Assembly (NCBI RefSeq): GCF_959608125.1
Contig: NZ_CAUHPG010000005.1
Span: 1 to 64,000 of the forward strand
From: an uncultured Slackia sp.
GTDB lineage: Bacteria > Actinomycetota > Coriobacteriia > Coriobacteriales > Eggerthellaceae
Direction of reading: 5' to 3'
Length of the DNA stretch: 64,000 nt
Shown: positions 1 through 7,715 of the stretch, one piece after another
Layout of the letters: each line of letters starts with the position of its first letter
Numbering within the stretch: the stretch's first letter is position 1
The notes under the pieces: generated by a model
The model's input: the letters and a program-made list of their open reading frames with translations, nothing else
What the model was told of the DNA's origin: nothing
The model's database searches: none
Translations under genes and position numbers: made by a program

Positions 1-265
1 GCTCGCAAACGAAACCGCAGGACACGCGCGCAACGCCTGGAACCTTGGCCAACAGCTCGACCGTGTCGGAAACGGCCTCAGGGGCGGCATCGGAAAGATA
101 CATCACAAGCACGCGCCCCGAAATACGCGTGACTTTTTCGACAGGAGCATCTTCGAGCAACGTGCGGATGTTGTACATCAAGCGCTTTTCGAAAGCTGCG
201 CGGTTATGGCCCTTAAGGCCGAGCTCGTGATAATGCACGAGGCTGATACGTTGGAACTGAGGCAT
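1..265 (-). CDS. thiI: tRNA 4-thiouridine synthase ThiI, N-terminal fragment (runs off window)
   Basis: Only the first 88 codons are inside the window; the gene continues beyond base 1. ThiI transfers sulfur to U8 of tRNA and, in many bacteria, also supplies sulfur for thiamin. The visible part starts MPQFQRISLVHYHELGLKG and continues with HNRAAFEKRL, matching the ThiI ferredoxin-like N-terminus with its conserved GE(I/L)xLKGxNRxxFE signature (here HELGLKGHNRAAFE). The start of the THUMP domain follows. The ATG at 265 is the natural start of the family. The AANH ATPase and rhodanese domains cannot be checked because they lie outside the window. A related THUMP protein is the alternative, but the LKGxNR signature is characteristic. 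Confidence 0.85.
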   Translation of the reverse strand, partial: MPQFQRISLVHYHELGLKGHNRAAFEKRLMYNIRTLLEDAPVEKVTRISGRVLVMYLSDAAPEAVSDTVELLAKVPGVARVSCGFVCE

Positions 266-339
266 GATACCCTTCTTTTCGCGGCGCCGCCGCTGCGGCG
301 CGGTCCGAAAACGGCGGAAACGGGAGGTGCCTTTCCGCC

Positions 340-372
340 ATAAGATAGAAAAGGCCCGATGAACGGGCCTTG
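340..372 (-). terminator. Rho-independent terminator after rpoZ
   Basis: Read on the minus strand, an 8-bp GC-rich stem (AAGGCCCG / CGGGCCTT, 351-358 with 364-371) is followed by TTCTATCTTA. It lies 19 bases after the rpoZ stop and closes the mihF-gmk-rpoZ unit before thiI. Confidence 0.8.
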
Positions 373-390
373 GCAATGAGCTTGATTGGC

Positions 391-651
391 TTAATGCTGC
401 GAAATGTCGATCGTCTCGGGATCGTAGGAAACTTCACCGCGGGCGATTTCGGCGAAAGCCATAGAAAGCGGCTTCTTATTGTTCGCTTTGGCGATCTCGA
501 CGGCGCTCGAAAGCTGGATGGCGCGATCTCGCTGGCCGCGCATCATGTCATTGATGTCGTGCGCACGCTTGGAAGCAAGAGAGCACAGCAGGAATCGGTC
601 ATTGTCGGTGGCGTCCAGCAAGACGTCGATTTTAGGGTCGATGATGCTCAT
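391..651 (-). CDS. rpoZ: RNA polymerase omega subunit
   Basis: An 86-residue protein, the usual size for omega, which chaperones the beta-prime subunit into core RNA polymerase. The N-terminus MSIIDPKIDVLLDATDNDRF and the segment SKRAHDINDMMRGQRDRAI carry the conserved omega pattern (D..L...DNRY-like, then ARQIN-like). The start was taken at ATG 651. An in-frame upstream ATG at 717 would lie inside gmk and add 22 residues unlike the family. The gene follows gmk by 17 bases, the arrangement gmk-rpoZ common in Actinobacteria and Firmicutes, and is probably transcribed from the mihF promoter. Confidence 0.93.
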   Translation of the reverse strand: MSIIDPKIDVLLDATDNDRFLLCSLASKRAHDINDMMRGQRDRAIQLSSAVEIAKANNKKPLSMAFAEIARGEVSYDPETIDISQH

Positions 652-668
652 AGGTCTATATTCCTCGT

Positions 669-1232
669 CTATATAGTAGCCTGGCGCTCGATGTAGGAAA
701 CCACTTCGTCGGTGCATACATCGAGATCGTCGTTCACGAATTGTATATCATACTCCATTTTGCGCGAAAGCTCCAGTTCGGCGTTGCGCATACGCAGTGC
801 GATGGTATCCTCGTCTTCGGTGCCGCGACCGCGCAACCTACGCTCGAGCTCGTCGATCGAGGGGGGCTCGATGAACACCAAATGCGCGTCGGGATTCTTT
901 TCCTTAATCTGAAAACCGCCCTGTACGTCGATTTCGAGAATGACTTGATCGCCATCGGCCATATGAGATTCCACCAAAGCGCGCGGAGTGCCGTATTTAT
1001 GGTCATGGACTTGCGCCCACTCGAGCAAGCCGCCTTCTTCCACCATGCGGTCGAATTCGGCATCGTCCATGAATAGATAATGCACTCCATCCACCTCGCC
1101 TTCACGCGGCGCACGCGTGGTGGCGGAAATGGAAACCCACGCGCCGGGAACCCGCTCGAGAAGACGAGATACGAGCGTACCCTTGCCGGCACCCGAAGGG
1201 CCGGATATGACGAAAAGGTTCCCTTTGCGCAT
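669..1232 (-). CDS. gmk: Guanylate kinase
   Basis: Cytosolic enzyme converting GMP and ATP to GDP and ADP, in guanine nucleotide salvage and synthesis. The 187-residue protein has the P-loop GPSGAGKGT at residues 11-19. It also has the GMP-binding segment SISATTRAPREGEVDGVHY and the E-IDVQGG motif of the family. The length is typical. It lies 30 bases after mihF and 17 bases before rpoZ on the same strand, so the three genes probably form one transcription unit. The start is ATG 1232. Confidence 0.97.
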   Translation of the reverse strand: MRKGNLFVISGPSGAGKGTLVSRLLERVPGAWVSISATTRAPREGEVDGVHYLFMDDAEFDRMVEEGGLLEWAQVHDHKYGTPRALVESHMADGDQVILEIDVQGGFQIKEKNPDAHLVFIEPPSIDELERRLRGRGTEDEDTIALRMRNAELELSRKMEYDIQFVNDDLDVCTDEVVSYIERQATI

Positions 1233-1262
1233 GAATCCCCCTTTTAGTTGAAAGAAATCCTC

Positions 1263-1571
1263 TTAGCGGAGACGCTCGAGCAGAGCAGCCTCCTGGCGCT
1301 CGCCGAGTCCCTTGAGGCGGCGGCTTTCGGCGATCTTCAGCTCACCCATGATCTTCTCGGCCTTGGCCTTGCCGTAACCGGGAAGGGTTTCGATCAGGGT
1401 GGAAACCTTCATGCGGCCGACGATGGGGTCGTCCTTCATAGCCAGAACATCTTCCAGCGACAGCTTGCCGGATTTGAGATCGTCGCGAACCTGGGCGCGC
1501 TTGATGCGAGCAGCCTTGGCCTTCTCGAGTGCGGCCTGACGCTCTTCGGCGCTCAATTGGGGAATTGCCAT
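1263..1571 (-). CDS. mihF: Integration host factor, actinobacterial type (mIHF)
   Basis: A 102-residue basic DNA-binding protein of the actinobacterial IHF family, which is unrelated to HU-type IHF and acts as a nucleoid-associated protein. Visible features are a lysine/arginine-rich N-terminal helix (KAKAARIKRAQVRDDLKSG) and the helix-two-turn-helix segment VSTLIETLPGYGKAKAEKIM with the GYGKAKA DNA-contact motif. Adjacency to gmk and rpoZ, and to pyrF on the other side, is the classic actinobacterial order and is the strongest taxonomic hint in the window. The ATG at 1571 is preceded by a near-consensus promoter. Confidence 0.93.
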   Translation of the reverse strand: MAIPQLSAEERQAALEKAKAARIKRAQVRDDLKSGKLSLEDVLAMKDDPIVGRMKVSTLIETLPGYGKAKAEKIMGELKIAESRRLKGLGERQEAALLERLR

Positions 1572-1617
1572 TCTGTACTCCTTCGCATCTGCATGGTCTT
1601 GATTGCAGCGATACGGG

Positions 1618-1645
1618 ATAATACCACATGAAACGGCATTTTCAA
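1618..1645 (-). promoter_or_regulatory. Sigma70-type promoter of mihF-gmk-rpoZ
   Basis: On the minus strand, TTGAAA (1645-1640) and TATTAT (1623-1618) are separated by 16 bases. The start codon of mihF lies 46 bases downstream of the -10. Both hexamers are close to consensus. Confidence 0.7.
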
Positions 1646-1825
1646 GAACTCTTGCACGTATTCTCGAACTCGTCGCATTATCGTCGGAATTACTTTATTT
1701 TCCTCATCTGACCTGTGTATTTTCAATGGCGCGCATATGTAGCGAGCCTTTTGGAAACAGCCTATTCGAGAGGACGTCCACCTTGTCCCCCACATGCATA
1801 CGGCTTCCCGAAATGAAGCCTGCAT

Positions 1826-1862
1826 GCAAAAACCTCCCGTCCCTCATCGGGAACGGGAGGTC
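1826..1862 (-). terminator. Rho-independent terminator after pyrF
   Basis: A 9-bp stem ACCTCCCGT/ACGGGAGGT (1832-1840 with 1853-1861) is followed on the minus strand by a run of T. It ends the pyr operon 75 bases past the pyrF stop. Confidence 0.8.
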
Positions 1863-1936
1863 GAACGAAACCCGAGGATCGAATCGTCGCCTCGAGCGCC
1901 TGAAAGGCCTGGCGATGCCGATGCGGGAACCCCGAT

Positions 1937-2647
1937 CTACAGTTCGGCCGCGATCGCGTCGAAAGCGGCGGCGGGATCTTCGGCCTGCGTAATGGGACGG
2001 CCCACCACGATATGGGACGCGCCGGCGTCGAACGCCTGGCGTGGCGTGGCAACACGGCTCTGGTCGCCCAAGGCAGCGCCGACCGGGCGTACGCCCGGCG
2101 TCACGATCAGGGCATCCGGACCCAGAAGTTCACGCAACATGGAGGCTTCCTGGGGAGACGCCACGACGCCCGAAAGGCCTGCATCCTGAGCACACATCGC
2201 CAGGGTTTTCACCTGTTCGGTCATCGGACGGCTCACGCCGGTCTGGGCGAGCGTCTCATCGTCCATGCTGGTGAGAACCGTGATAGCAAGCGTGTCGGCA
2301 TCGCAGCCGGCCTCGTCGACGGCAGCCTGGGCGGCCTGCATCATGGGAACGCCGCCCACAGCATGCATCGTGATCATATCGGCGCCTGCCTCAACCGCAG
2401 ATGCAGCCGCGCCGCTGACCTGATGCGGGATGTCATGGAACTTCAGATCCAAAAAGACCTTGAAGCCAAGAAGCTTGAAGATTTCGACGATCGAAGGGCC
2501 TTCGGCGTAATAAAGCGTCATGCCCACCTTGAGCCACTTCGCCTTGCCCTGTAGCCGCTGAGCAAGATCAAGCGCGGCCTGACGGTCGCAGTCCAGAGCC
2601 ACGATAACGCGGTCTGCACGGGGAATGCTTTCGTACGCTGCTAGCAT
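1937..2647 (-). CDS. pyrF: Orotidine 5'-phosphate decarboxylase
   Basis: Last step of UMP synthesis: OMP to UMP and CO2. The 236-residue TIM-barrel protein carries the active-site motif DLKFHDIP at residues 67-74, with catalytic Lys69 and the surrounding Asp residues. It also has an early ALD motif (VIVALDCD) and the phosphate-binding end TPGVRP...VVGRPI. The start ATG at 2647 overlaps the pyrD stop by 7 bases, so translation is probably coupled. It is the last gene of the pyr operon, followed by a terminator. Confidence 0.96.
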   Translation of the reverse strand: MLAAYESIPRADRVIVALDCDRQAALDLAQRLQGKAKWLKVGMTLYYAEGPSIVEIFKLLGFKVFLDLKFHDIPHQVSGAAASAVEAGADMITMHAVGGVPMMQAAQAAVDEAGCDADTLAITVLTSMDDETLAQTGVSRPMTEQVKTLAMCAQDAGLSGVVASPQEASMLRELLGPDALIVTPGVRPVGAALGDQSRVATPRQAFDAGASHIVVGRPITQAEDPAAAFDAIAAEL

Positions 2648-3555
2648 TGCAGCCCTCCGATCAGTTCGTTGACGTCTTCGACGCCCTGGCGTTCGCAATA
2701 TTCGATGATGCCGTCGAGCACGTCGTTTTCGGCATGCGGGTTGGTGAAGTTCGCCGTGCCGACCGCGACGGCCGTTGCGCCGGCAAGCATGAATTCGACG
2801 GCGTCTTCGCCGGTCATGATGCCGCCCATACCCAGAATGGGTACGTCGACGGCCTGATAGCACTGCCACACCATGCGCAGCGCGACGGGCTTGACCGCAG
2901 GGCCTGACAGGCCGCCGACGACGCGCGCGAGCTTGGGACGACGGCTGTTCGCGTCGATCGCCATGCCGAGCAGCGTGTTGATCAGCGAAATGGCATCGGC
3001 GCCGGCGGCTTCGGCGGCGCGGGCGATTTCGGCGATATCGGTCACGTTGGGCGAAAGCTTCACGATCATCGGACGCTTCGCGACTTCGCGGCACGCGCTC
3101 ACGACGGCCGTGACGCTAGGCACATGGGTGCCGAAGGTGAGACCGCCCGCATCGACGTTAGGGCAGCTGATGTTGATCTCGTAGGCATCGGCGGTGCCGT
3201 CCTCTTCGAGAGCCTCGATCACCTGCACGTATTCCTCGAGGCTGTGGCCAGAGACGTTTACGATTGCAGGGACGCCCTGGCTTTTGATCCACGGAAGGTC
3301 GACTTCGCACAGATGGGCGACGCCGGGATTCTGCAGACCGATGGAATTGAGCATGCCGCTCGGCGTTTCGGCGATGCGGGGGGAATCGTTGCCCTCCCAG
3401 CCGTGAAGGGACACGCCCTTCGTGGTGACCGCGCCCATGCGGGACACGTCGACGAAATCGGCGTACTCGCGGCCGGCGGCGAACGTGCCGGATGCATCGG
3501 TCACCGGGTTGGGCATGACGAGGCCGCCCAAATTCACCTGAAGATTCAAAGCCAT
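2641..3555 (-). CDS. pyrD: Dihydroorotate dehydrogenase, class 1B catalytic subunit
   Basis: FMN-containing subunit that oxidises dihydroorotate to orotate. In class 1B enzymes it works with PyrK to pass electrons to NAD+. The 304-residue protein has the catalytic cysteine at about residue 131 in INISCPNV, as in class 1B (class 2 uses serine). It also has the FMN phosphate site GMGGI...GATAVAVGTANF. The neighbour pyrK immediately upstream supports class 1B. The ATG at 3555 overlaps the pyrK stop by one base (TAATG), a coupled junction. Confidence 0.96.
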   Translation of the reverse strand: MALNLQVNLGGLVMPNPVTDASGTFAAGREYADFVDVSRMGAVTTKGVSLHGWEGNDSPRIAETPSGMLNSIGLQNPGVAHLCEVDLPWIKSQGVPAIVNVSGHSLEEYVQVIEALEEDGTADAYEINISCPNVDAGGLTFGTHVPSVTAVVSACREVAKRPMIVKLSPNVTDIAEIARAAEAAGADAISLINTLLGMAIDANSRRPKLARVVGGLSGPAVKPVALRMVWQCYQAVDVPILGMGGIMTGEDAVEFMLAGATAVAVGTANFTNPHAENDVLDGIIEYCERQGVEDVNELIGGLQC

Positions 3556-4346
3556 TACCACACCACGTCCTTCGCATCGAAAACGGGGCCGTCGACGCAG
3601 GAGCGCTTCTTGCCCGCAGAGGTCTCGACAACGCAGGACAGGCAGGCGCCGACGCCGCATGCCATGCGCTTTTCCATAGAAACGAAGCAGTCGACGCCCG
3701 CCTCGTCGGCGAGGGCGGCGACCGCGCGCATCAGCGGCTCGGGGCCGCAGCAATACACGGTTCGGCACTCGCCCGTCGCGAGCTGCTCGCGCACGGGCTC
3801 GGTGCAAAAGCCCGCATATCCGACGCTGCCGTCGTCGGTCGCGAGAATCGGGTCGCGGCCGAGAAGGTCGGCGTAGTCGGCGCGGGTCACCAGCATGGAT
3901 TCGGTCTGGGCGCCCAGCACGACCTCGAACGGACGGCCTTCGGCGGCCAATTTCTCGGCGAAAAGGAACAGCGGAGCCGCGCCGACGCCGCCGCCGACGA
4001 TAAGGGATTTGCCCTCGCGCTCCTGCCAGCCGTGGCCCATGGCGCCGATCAAGGCGCACTCGACGCCCGGCTCGTACGACGTCATGAACGACGTGCCCTC
4101 GCCGACCACCTGATAGATGATTTCGATGGAACCCGCCTCACGGTCCGTGCGATAGACCGAGAACGGGCGACGCAGGATGTGGGCCTCCATGCCCGTCAGC
4201 TGCATATGCACGAACTGGCCCGGCTCGATGGCCTCCGCCATCTTCGGCGCCGCCAGGGTAATCTTATACAAGCGAGGGCCCATCTGCTCGTTCGCGAGCA
4301 CGCGCGCCTTTTCGTCGAAATGCTTCGACGCGAAGCGATCACACAT
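3555..4346 (-). CDS. pyrK: Dihydroorotate dehydrogenase electron-transfer subunit
   Basis: Iron-sulfur flavoprotein partner of PyrD-B that carries electrons from FMN to NAD+. The 263-residue protein shows the FAD motif RRPFSVYR (59-66), the NAD-binding glycine loop GGGVGAAPL (118-126) and four cluster cysteines near C230, C235, C238 and C250 (MACGVGACLSCVVET ... RSC) for a [2Fe-2S] centre. I chose ATG 4346; an upstream in-frame ATG at 4433 would run through a hairpin and adds nothing conserved. The gap to pyrC is 148 bases and contains two hairpins, unlike the tight junctions elsewhere in the operon. Confidence 0.94.
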   Translation of the reverse strand: MCDRFASKHFDEKARVLANEQMGPRLYKITLAAPKMAEAIEPGQFVHMQLTGMEAHILRRPFSVYRTDREAGSIEIIYQVVGEGTSFMTSYEPGVECALIGAMGHGWQEREGKSLIVGGGVGAAPLFLFAEKLAAEGRPFEVVLGAQTESMLVTRADYADLLGRDPILATDDGSVGYAGFCTEPVREQLATGECRTVYCCGPEPLMRAVAALADEAGVDCFVSMEKRMACGVGACLSCVVETSAGKKRSCVDGPVFDAKDVVW

Positions 4347-4375
4347 AAAGAACCTGCCTATCCGAAATGAGAGAC

Positions 4376-4399
4376 CATGCCGGGCCGATCGCCGGCATG
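4376..4399 (-). repeat. Hairpin upstream of pyrK
   Basis: A perfect 8-bp inverted repeat CATGCCGG/CCGGCATG (4376-4383 with 4392-4399) with an 8-base loop. It lies 30 bases ahead of the pyrK start, so it is in the leader of any transcript entering pyrK. Confidence 0.6.
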
Positions 4400-4409
4400 T
4401 CATGCGAGT

Positions 4410-4454
4410 ATAACGCAAGAAACGGCCCGCCACGGCTTGAAGCCGCGCGGGCCG
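4410..4454 (-). terminator. Strong hairpin between pyrC and pyrK (terminator or attenuator)
   Basis: CGGCCCGC (4423-4430) pairs with GCGGGCCG (4447-4454), and an inner CGGCTT/AAGCCG stem extends it. On the minus strand it is followed by TTTCTTGCGTTATACT. The T-tract is interrupted, so it may only partly terminate. A TATACT sequence (4412-4407) just after it could be the -10 of an internal promoter, but no good -35 is visible. Confidence 0.5.
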
Positions 4455-4494
4455 CTCGGCAGCACATCTGCTGCAAAAGCGTCTTGATGCGACG

Positions 4495-5787
4495 CTATTC
4501 GACGATTTCGCCGTCCTTCAGAGTCGCGACGCCGCCCACGAACACATCGGTCGCGCGGCCGACGAGTTTGGCACCGATGAAGCCCGAATTCTTGGACTTC
4601 GAGACGAACTCGGCCTCGTCGACGACCCACTCGACATCCGGATCGAACACCGTGATGTCGGCGACGCTGCCTTCGGCGATCTTCACGGGCTCCAGGCCCA
4701 AGATTTCGCGCGGTGCGACGGCCATGAGCTCGACCATCTGCGCGTAGTCGATCCGACCGGTCTTGACCAGGTGCGTGTTGATCAGCGCGAAGCTGGTCTC
4801 CAGGCCGGTCATGCCGAAGGGCGCGTACTCGAACTCATGCGCCTTCTCCCATGCGGCATGCGGCGCGTGGTCGGTGACGACGGCGTCGATGGAGCCGTCC
4901 TTGACGCCCTCGATCAGAGCCTCGCAGTCGGCCTTGGTGCGCAGCGGCGGGTTGACCTTGAGCGAGGTGTTGTACGTAGAGTCGATGTCGTCCTCGGACA
5001 GGAAGAGATGATGCGGGGTGACCTCGCAGGTCACCGCAAGGCCCTTGTCCTTCGCCGCACGGACCATATCCAGGCCCGCCGCCGTGGAGATATGCTGGAT
5101 ATGAACGGCGCAGCCCGTCAGCTCGGAGAGCATGATGTCGCGCGCGATCTGCAGCTCCTCGCCCTGCGCGGGCCAGCCGAGAAGGCCGAGGCGCGTGGAT
5201 ACGACGCCCTCGTTCACCTGGCCTGCACCGACCAGACCCTCGTCCTGGCAGTGGCTCATGAAGACGCGACCGAACATCTTGCCGTAGTCCATGGCGCGGC
5301 GCATCATGCCGGCGTCCTGGATGCCGCGGCCGTCGTCGGTGAAGGCGACGGCGCCCTGAGCGACCATGTCGCCCATCTCGGAGATGATCTCGCCCTTGAG
5401 GCCCTTGCTCATGGCGCCGGCGGGATAGACGCGGCACTTGCCCACCTGGGCGGCGCGGGCGACGATGTAGCCGACCACGACGCCGTTGTCGGTGACGGGG
5501 TCGGTGTTGGGCATGCAGCACACGCCGGTGAAGCCGCCCTTGGCGGCGGAACGGGTACCGCTCGCGATGTCTTCTTTGTGCTCGAAGCCGGGCTCGCGCA
5601 GGTGGACATGCATGTCGACCAGGCCGGGAACCAGGTATTTGCCGGACAGGTCGCGGACCTCGGCGCCCTCGGCCTCGATGCCTTCGCCGACGCGCGCGAT
5701 CTTGCCGTCTTCGATCAGGACGTCCATGATGCCGTCGAGCTCGACGGACGGATCGACGACGTGCGCGTTTTTAAGAATCAAGGCCAT
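4495..5787 (-). CDS. pyrC: Dihydroorotase
   Basis: Zinc metalloenzyme that cyclises carbamoyl-aspartate to dihydroorotate. The 430-residue protein is a class I dihydroorotase: the metal motif DMHVHLREPG lies at residues 58-67 and the late metal/catalytic segment VVTDHAPH near residue 305. The start ATG 5787 overlaps the pyrB stop by 17 bases. An upstream in-frame ATG at 5856 lies deep inside pyrB and is unlikely. Its partner aspartate carbamoyltransferase is encoded directly upstream. Confidence 0.95.
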   Translation of the reverse strand: MALILKNAHVVDPSVELDGIMDVLIEDGKIARVGEGIEAEGAEVRDLSGKYLVPGLVDMHVHLREPGFEHKEDIASGTRSAAKGGFTGVCCMPNTDPVTDNGVVVGYIVARAAQVGKCRVYPAGAMSKGLKGEIISEMGDMVAQGAVAFTDDGRGIQDAGMMRRAMDYGKMFGRVFMSHCQDEGLVGAGQVNEGVVSTRLGLLGWPAQGEELQIARDIMLSELTGCAVHIQHISTAAGLDMVRAAKDKGLAVTCEVTPHHLFLSEDDIDSTYNTSLKVNPPLRTKADCEALIEGVKDGSIDAVVTDHAPHAAWEKAHEFEYAPFGMTGLETSFALINTHLVKTGRIDYAQMVELMAVAPREILGLEPVKIAEGSVADITVFDPDVEWVVDEAEFVSKSKNSGFIGAKLVGRATDVFVGGVATLKDGEIVE

Positions 5788-6715
5788 TGTCGGCACCTCC
5801 CAAAAGCAGATACATTGCGGCCATACGCACGCAGATGCCGGCGTAGACCTGTTCAAGGATGACCGAGCGCTCGGGATGGTCGGCCATGTAGCTGTCGAAT
5901 TCCACGCCGCGGTTGATCGGGCCGGGATGGCAGATAATCGTGTCGGGCTTCATGAGCTTTTCGCGCTTCTGGGTGAGGCCGAACAGATTGTGGTACTCGC
6001 GCAGACTCGGGAACGGCGCGCCTTCGAGGCGTTCGCGCTGGATGCGCAGCATGTAGACCACGTCGAGCTCGGGCAGGACGTCGTCGAGGTCGGCGCTCAC
6101 ATGGTCGGCGCCCAGGATGTCGGGACGTGCGGGCATCAGCGTGCCGGGGCCGATCAGCGTGACCTCGGCGCCCATGATCTTGAGGGCGGGAACGAGGGAG
6201 CCGCAAACGCGGGAATGTCCGATGTCGCCGACGATGCCGACCTTGAGTCCGTCGAAGGACTGCTTATGCTGCCAGATCGTGTACAGGTCGAGCAGGGCCT
6301 GGGTGGGATGCTGGTGCTTGCCGTCGCCCGCATCGATGACGCATGCGGGAGTGTGCTGGGAGATGATATGGGGAGCGCCCGCATGCTTGTCGCGCACGAC
6401 CACCATGTCAATCTTGTACGAGTTGAGCGTCGCGACCGTGTCGATGAGGCTTTCGCCCTTCACCGTGGCGGTCGAGGAGCCGCCGAAGTTCAGGCTGTCG
6501 GCGGAAAGGCGCTTTTCGGCCAGCTCGAAGGAGCTGCGCGTGCGGGTGGAGGGCTCGTTGAACATATTGACGATCGTCTTGCCCTTCAGCGTGGGAACCT
6601 TCTTGATCGCACGCTGATTGACCTCGGAAAACGCCTTGGCGGTTTCCAGAATGGTCATGATGTCGGAGTCGGAATACTCCGTGATGTCGATAAGATGTTT
6701 ATGATTGAAGGCCAT
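5771..6715 (-). CDS. pyrB: Aspartate carbamoyltransferase catalytic subunit
   Basis: Condenses carbamoyl phosphate with aspartate. The 314-residue protein has the carbamoyl-phosphate motif STRTRSSFE (from residue 56) and the HPTQALLD motif near residue 130, and a C-terminal aspartate domain with HPGPINRG. No pyrI regulatory subunit is present, as in Gram-positive operons where control is through PyrR. ATG 6715 has a GGAGGTG ribosome binding site and lies 4 bases after pyrR. carAB, which would make carbamoyl phosphate, is not in this window. Confidence 0.96.
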   Translation of the reverse strand: MAFNHKHLIDITEYSDSDIMTILETAKAFSEVNQRAIKKVPTLKGKTIVNMFNEPSTRTRSSFELAEKRLSADSLNFGGSSTATVKGESLIDTVATLNSYKIDMVVVRDKHAGAPHIISQHTPACVIDAGDGKHQHPTQALLDLYTIWQHKQSFDGLKVGIVGDIGHSRVCGSLVPALKIMGAEVTLIGPGTLMPARPDILGADHVSADLDDVLPELDVVYMLRIQRERLEGAPFPSLREYHNLFGLTQKREKLMKPDTIICHPGPINRGVEFDSYMADHPERSVILEQVYAGICVRMAAMYLLLGGADNGLDS

Positions 6716-6719
6716 CGCC

Positions 6720-7307
6720 TTATTCACCTCCAAGGGGAGCGGAGCCGGCACGCTCGCCCGGCTTCATCTCGAGAATCTCCACTGCCGAAACGCCGTCGAC
6801 CTCTTCGAGGAACAGGCGCACGTTCTCATCGCGGGAAGACGGAACGTTCTTGCCCACGTAATCGGCGCGGATCGGGAGCTCGCGATGGCCGCGGTCGACC
6901 AGGACCGCCAGCTGGATCACGCTCGGGCGACCGAGGTCCATGACCGCGTCGAGCGCGGCGCGGATGGTGCGGCCGGTGTAGAGAACGTCGTCCACGAGCA
7001 CGATGTCTTTGCCGTCGATGTTGAACGGGATGTGCGTGGCGTGGATCTCGGGGGCGAAATTAGTCAGGAAGTCATCGCGGTAGAAGCTGATGTCGAGGCT
7101 TCCGAGCGGCACCTTGGTGCCCTCGATCTGCTCGATTTTCTCAACCAAACGCTTGGCGAGCAGGTCGCCTCGCGTGACGATGCCCACGAGCGCGAGGTTG
7201 TCGGCTCCGTGGTTCGCTTCCAGGATCTGATGGGCGATGCGCGTAAGCGAACGCTCGATTTCCGCGTCATCCATGACGACGGATTTCACCTGGTAGGTGT
7301 CTTTCAT
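6720..7307 (-). CDS. pyrR: PyrR, pyrimidine operon attenuation protein / uracil phosphoribosyltransferase
   Basis: RNA-binding regulator that, when loaded with UMP or UTP, binds the operon leader and favours termination. It usually also has weak uracil phosphoribosyltransferase activity. The 195-residue protein carries the PRPP-binding motif IVLVDDVLYTGRT at residues 102-114 and the flexible-loop region SFYRDDF. It is about 15 residues longer than most PyrR, with a hydrophilic C-terminal tail. ATG 7307 follows AAAGGAGAG. A PyrR-binding loop and an attenuator are visible in its own leader, so the operon is autoregulated. Confidence 0.95.
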   Translation of the reverse strand: MKDTYQVKSVVMDDAEIERSLTRIAHQILEANHGADNLALVGIVTRGDLLAKRLVEKIEQIEGTKVPLGSLDISFYRDDFLTNFAPEIHATHIPFNIDGKDIVLVDDVLYTGRTIRAALDAVMDLGRPSVIQLAVLVDRGHRELPIRADYVGKNVPSSRDENVRLFLEEVDGVSAVEILEMKPGERAGSAPLGGE

Positions 7308-7377
7308 ACACACTCTCCTTTCACGTCGTGCGAGTGCGTACAGACTGACCTTGGGTCGCCTTCCGACATGAAGGCAT

Positions 7378-7406
7378 AAAAAATGCCTCGGCCGGACGGC
7401 GAAGGC
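7378..7406 (-). terminator. Attenuator terminator in the pyr leader
   Basis: On the minus strand, a GC-rich stem (7406-7385, outer GCCT/AGGC and inner GCC/GGC) is followed by six T residues (7383-7378). It lies 70 bases before pyrR and just after the PyrR-binding loop, the usual position of a PyrR-controlled attenuator. Confidence 0.8.
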
Positions 7407-7453
7407 TTCGTGGGTGCCATATGTAAGCGCTTGTTCTGGCACCTGGCGCGCGG

Positions 7454-7484
7454 CCTTGCCGGTCTCTCTGTACCGTCTTAAAGG
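7454..7484 (-). promoter_or_regulatory. PyrR-binding anti-antiterminator loop
   Basis: On the minus strand the sequence GGTACAGAGAGACC (7474-7461) matches the established PyrR-binding consensus ARUCCNGNGAGGYU at most positions, including the invariant CAGAGAG core. It is held by a CGGT/ACCG upper stem and a CCTT/AAGG lower stem (7484-7481 with 7457-7454). PyrR plus UMP would stabilise this hairpin, block the antiterminator and allow the terminator at 7378-7406 to form. Confidence 0.82.
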
Positions 7485-7492
7485 ACTTGCCT

Positions 7493-7520
7493 AGTATAGC
7501 GCGAATAAGTGGGCATGTAA
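7493..7520 (-). promoter_or_regulatory. Promoter of the pyr operon
   Basis: TTACAT (7520-7515) and TATACT (7498-7493) lie 16 bases apart on the minus strand. The predicted start near 7486 would leave a leader of about 180 bases, which contains the PyrR loop and the attenuator. Confidence 0.7.
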
Positions 7521-7715
7521 CCCCTTTTCTTACGAAGATGCAGTTTCGTGCATAAAAAGAGCGCATTCATCCATCCCGCTCCATTCGGACGCCATTTCTC
7601 GCGATTCGTCACCGAAGCGTCATTTCTTTCGCGCCTCCGAGGAACTACACTCGAAACGACGCGCGACGAACCAGGCGTAAAGCGCGCGCAACGCCCGAAC
7701 GACCGAAGGAGCACC

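Larger units (their letters stand above)
1572..1936. other. Intergenic region mihF-pyrF
   Basis: This 365-base gap contains the mihF promoter (1618-1645) and the pyrF terminator (1826-1862). The short reading frames crossing it have no family resemblance and no ribosome binding site, so I see no gene here. Confidence 0.7.

Noticed and set aside
1553..1825. Minus-strand ORF of 90 codons in the mihF-pyrF gap
   Set aside because: It runs through the mihF promoter and the mihF start, has no ribosome binding site and no resemblance to any family.
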